The position numbers and the translations under genes were made by a program. Below, piece after piece: positions 62,007 through 64,000 of a stretch of 64,000 nt of DNA. Positions within the stretch are counted from its first letter, which is position 1. Each line of letters opens with the position of its first letter. Location: contig JAUHVY010000001.1 in the NCBI GenBank assembly GCA_030424975.1, forward strand, positions 555,093 through 619,092, given 5' to 3'. The stretch comes from Alphaproteobacteria bacterium. GTDB taxonomy: Bacteria; Pseudomonadota; Alphaproteobacteria; Micavibrionales; Micavibrionaceae. Under the pieces are notes generated by a model, which saw nothing but the letters and a program-made list of their open reading frames with translations, ran no database searches and was not told the DNA's origin.

Positions 62007-64000
<1,994 letters not shown>

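Overview
The window looks like the chromosome of a Gram-negative alphaproteobacterium with fairly low GC. The markers are a fused ispDF gene, a NtrY/NtrX pair, a PdhB subunit carrying its own lipoyl domain, a COQ10/RatA-type gene, KdsA (so LPS with KDO), and a housekeeping gene order typical of the class: secG-pyrG-kdsA-eno-ftsB-pdhABC-lpdA-lipA-ratA-cinA-pgpA-ispDF-ntrYX-trkA-hfq-hflX-mazG. No species can be named from sequence alone. I see no rRNA, tRNA, CRISPR array or insertion sequence.

Layout. 1-8397 (+): the end of an ion-channel gene, then cell-wall enzymes (mltB, rlpA, a D,D-carboxypeptidase) running into tmk-holB-metG-tatD-MBL hydrolase, with short gaps or overlaps from tmk on. 8398-10629 (+): two unrecognised genes with their own promoters. 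10630-11766: no intact gene; frameshifted and stop-interrupted coding relics. 11767-30570: a surface-polysaccharide locus. It has asnB (+), a 13-gene minus-strand operon (27019 to 13714), then a three-domain kinase-like fusion protein and a GT4 glycosyltransferase (+). 30685-37191: a periplasmic solute-binding protein, a secreted VWA/RTX protein, two orphan small genes and a PAS/degenerate-GGDEF/EAL protein. 37312-64000: the conserved alphaproteobacterial block, almost all minus strand except mazG and ispDF-pgpA-cinA.

How the genes work together. The minus-strand operon encodes RfbA and RfbB (glucose-1-phosphate to dTDP-4-keto-6-deoxyglucose), an FdtA/QdtA-like 3,4-ketoisomerase, two DegT aminotransferases and a sugar N-formyltransferase. 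This is the logic of a dTDP-3-formamido-3,6-dideoxyhexose pathway. RfbC, an SDR, a C-methyltransferase, a CmcI-type methyltransferase and a TIGR04325 methyltransferase suggest a second or further decorated sugar. A GT2 enzyme and a one-polypeptide ABC exporter sit in the same operon. No polymerase, initiating phosphoglycosyltransferase or RmlD is recognised here, so the locus depends on genes elsewhere. The conserved block holds the pyruvate dehydrogenase complex with lipoate synthase and E3, the NtrYX system with potassium uptake (TrkA), and peptidoglycan and isoprenoid precursor enzymes.

The most interesting items are the formamido-sugar operon, the nucleotidyltransferase/P-loop/P-loop fusion at 27192-29474, the VWA/RTX protein with a LapG-like PAAG motif beside an EAL protein, the unknown gene pair at 8503-10629, and an inverted repeat overlapping the likely hfq promoter.
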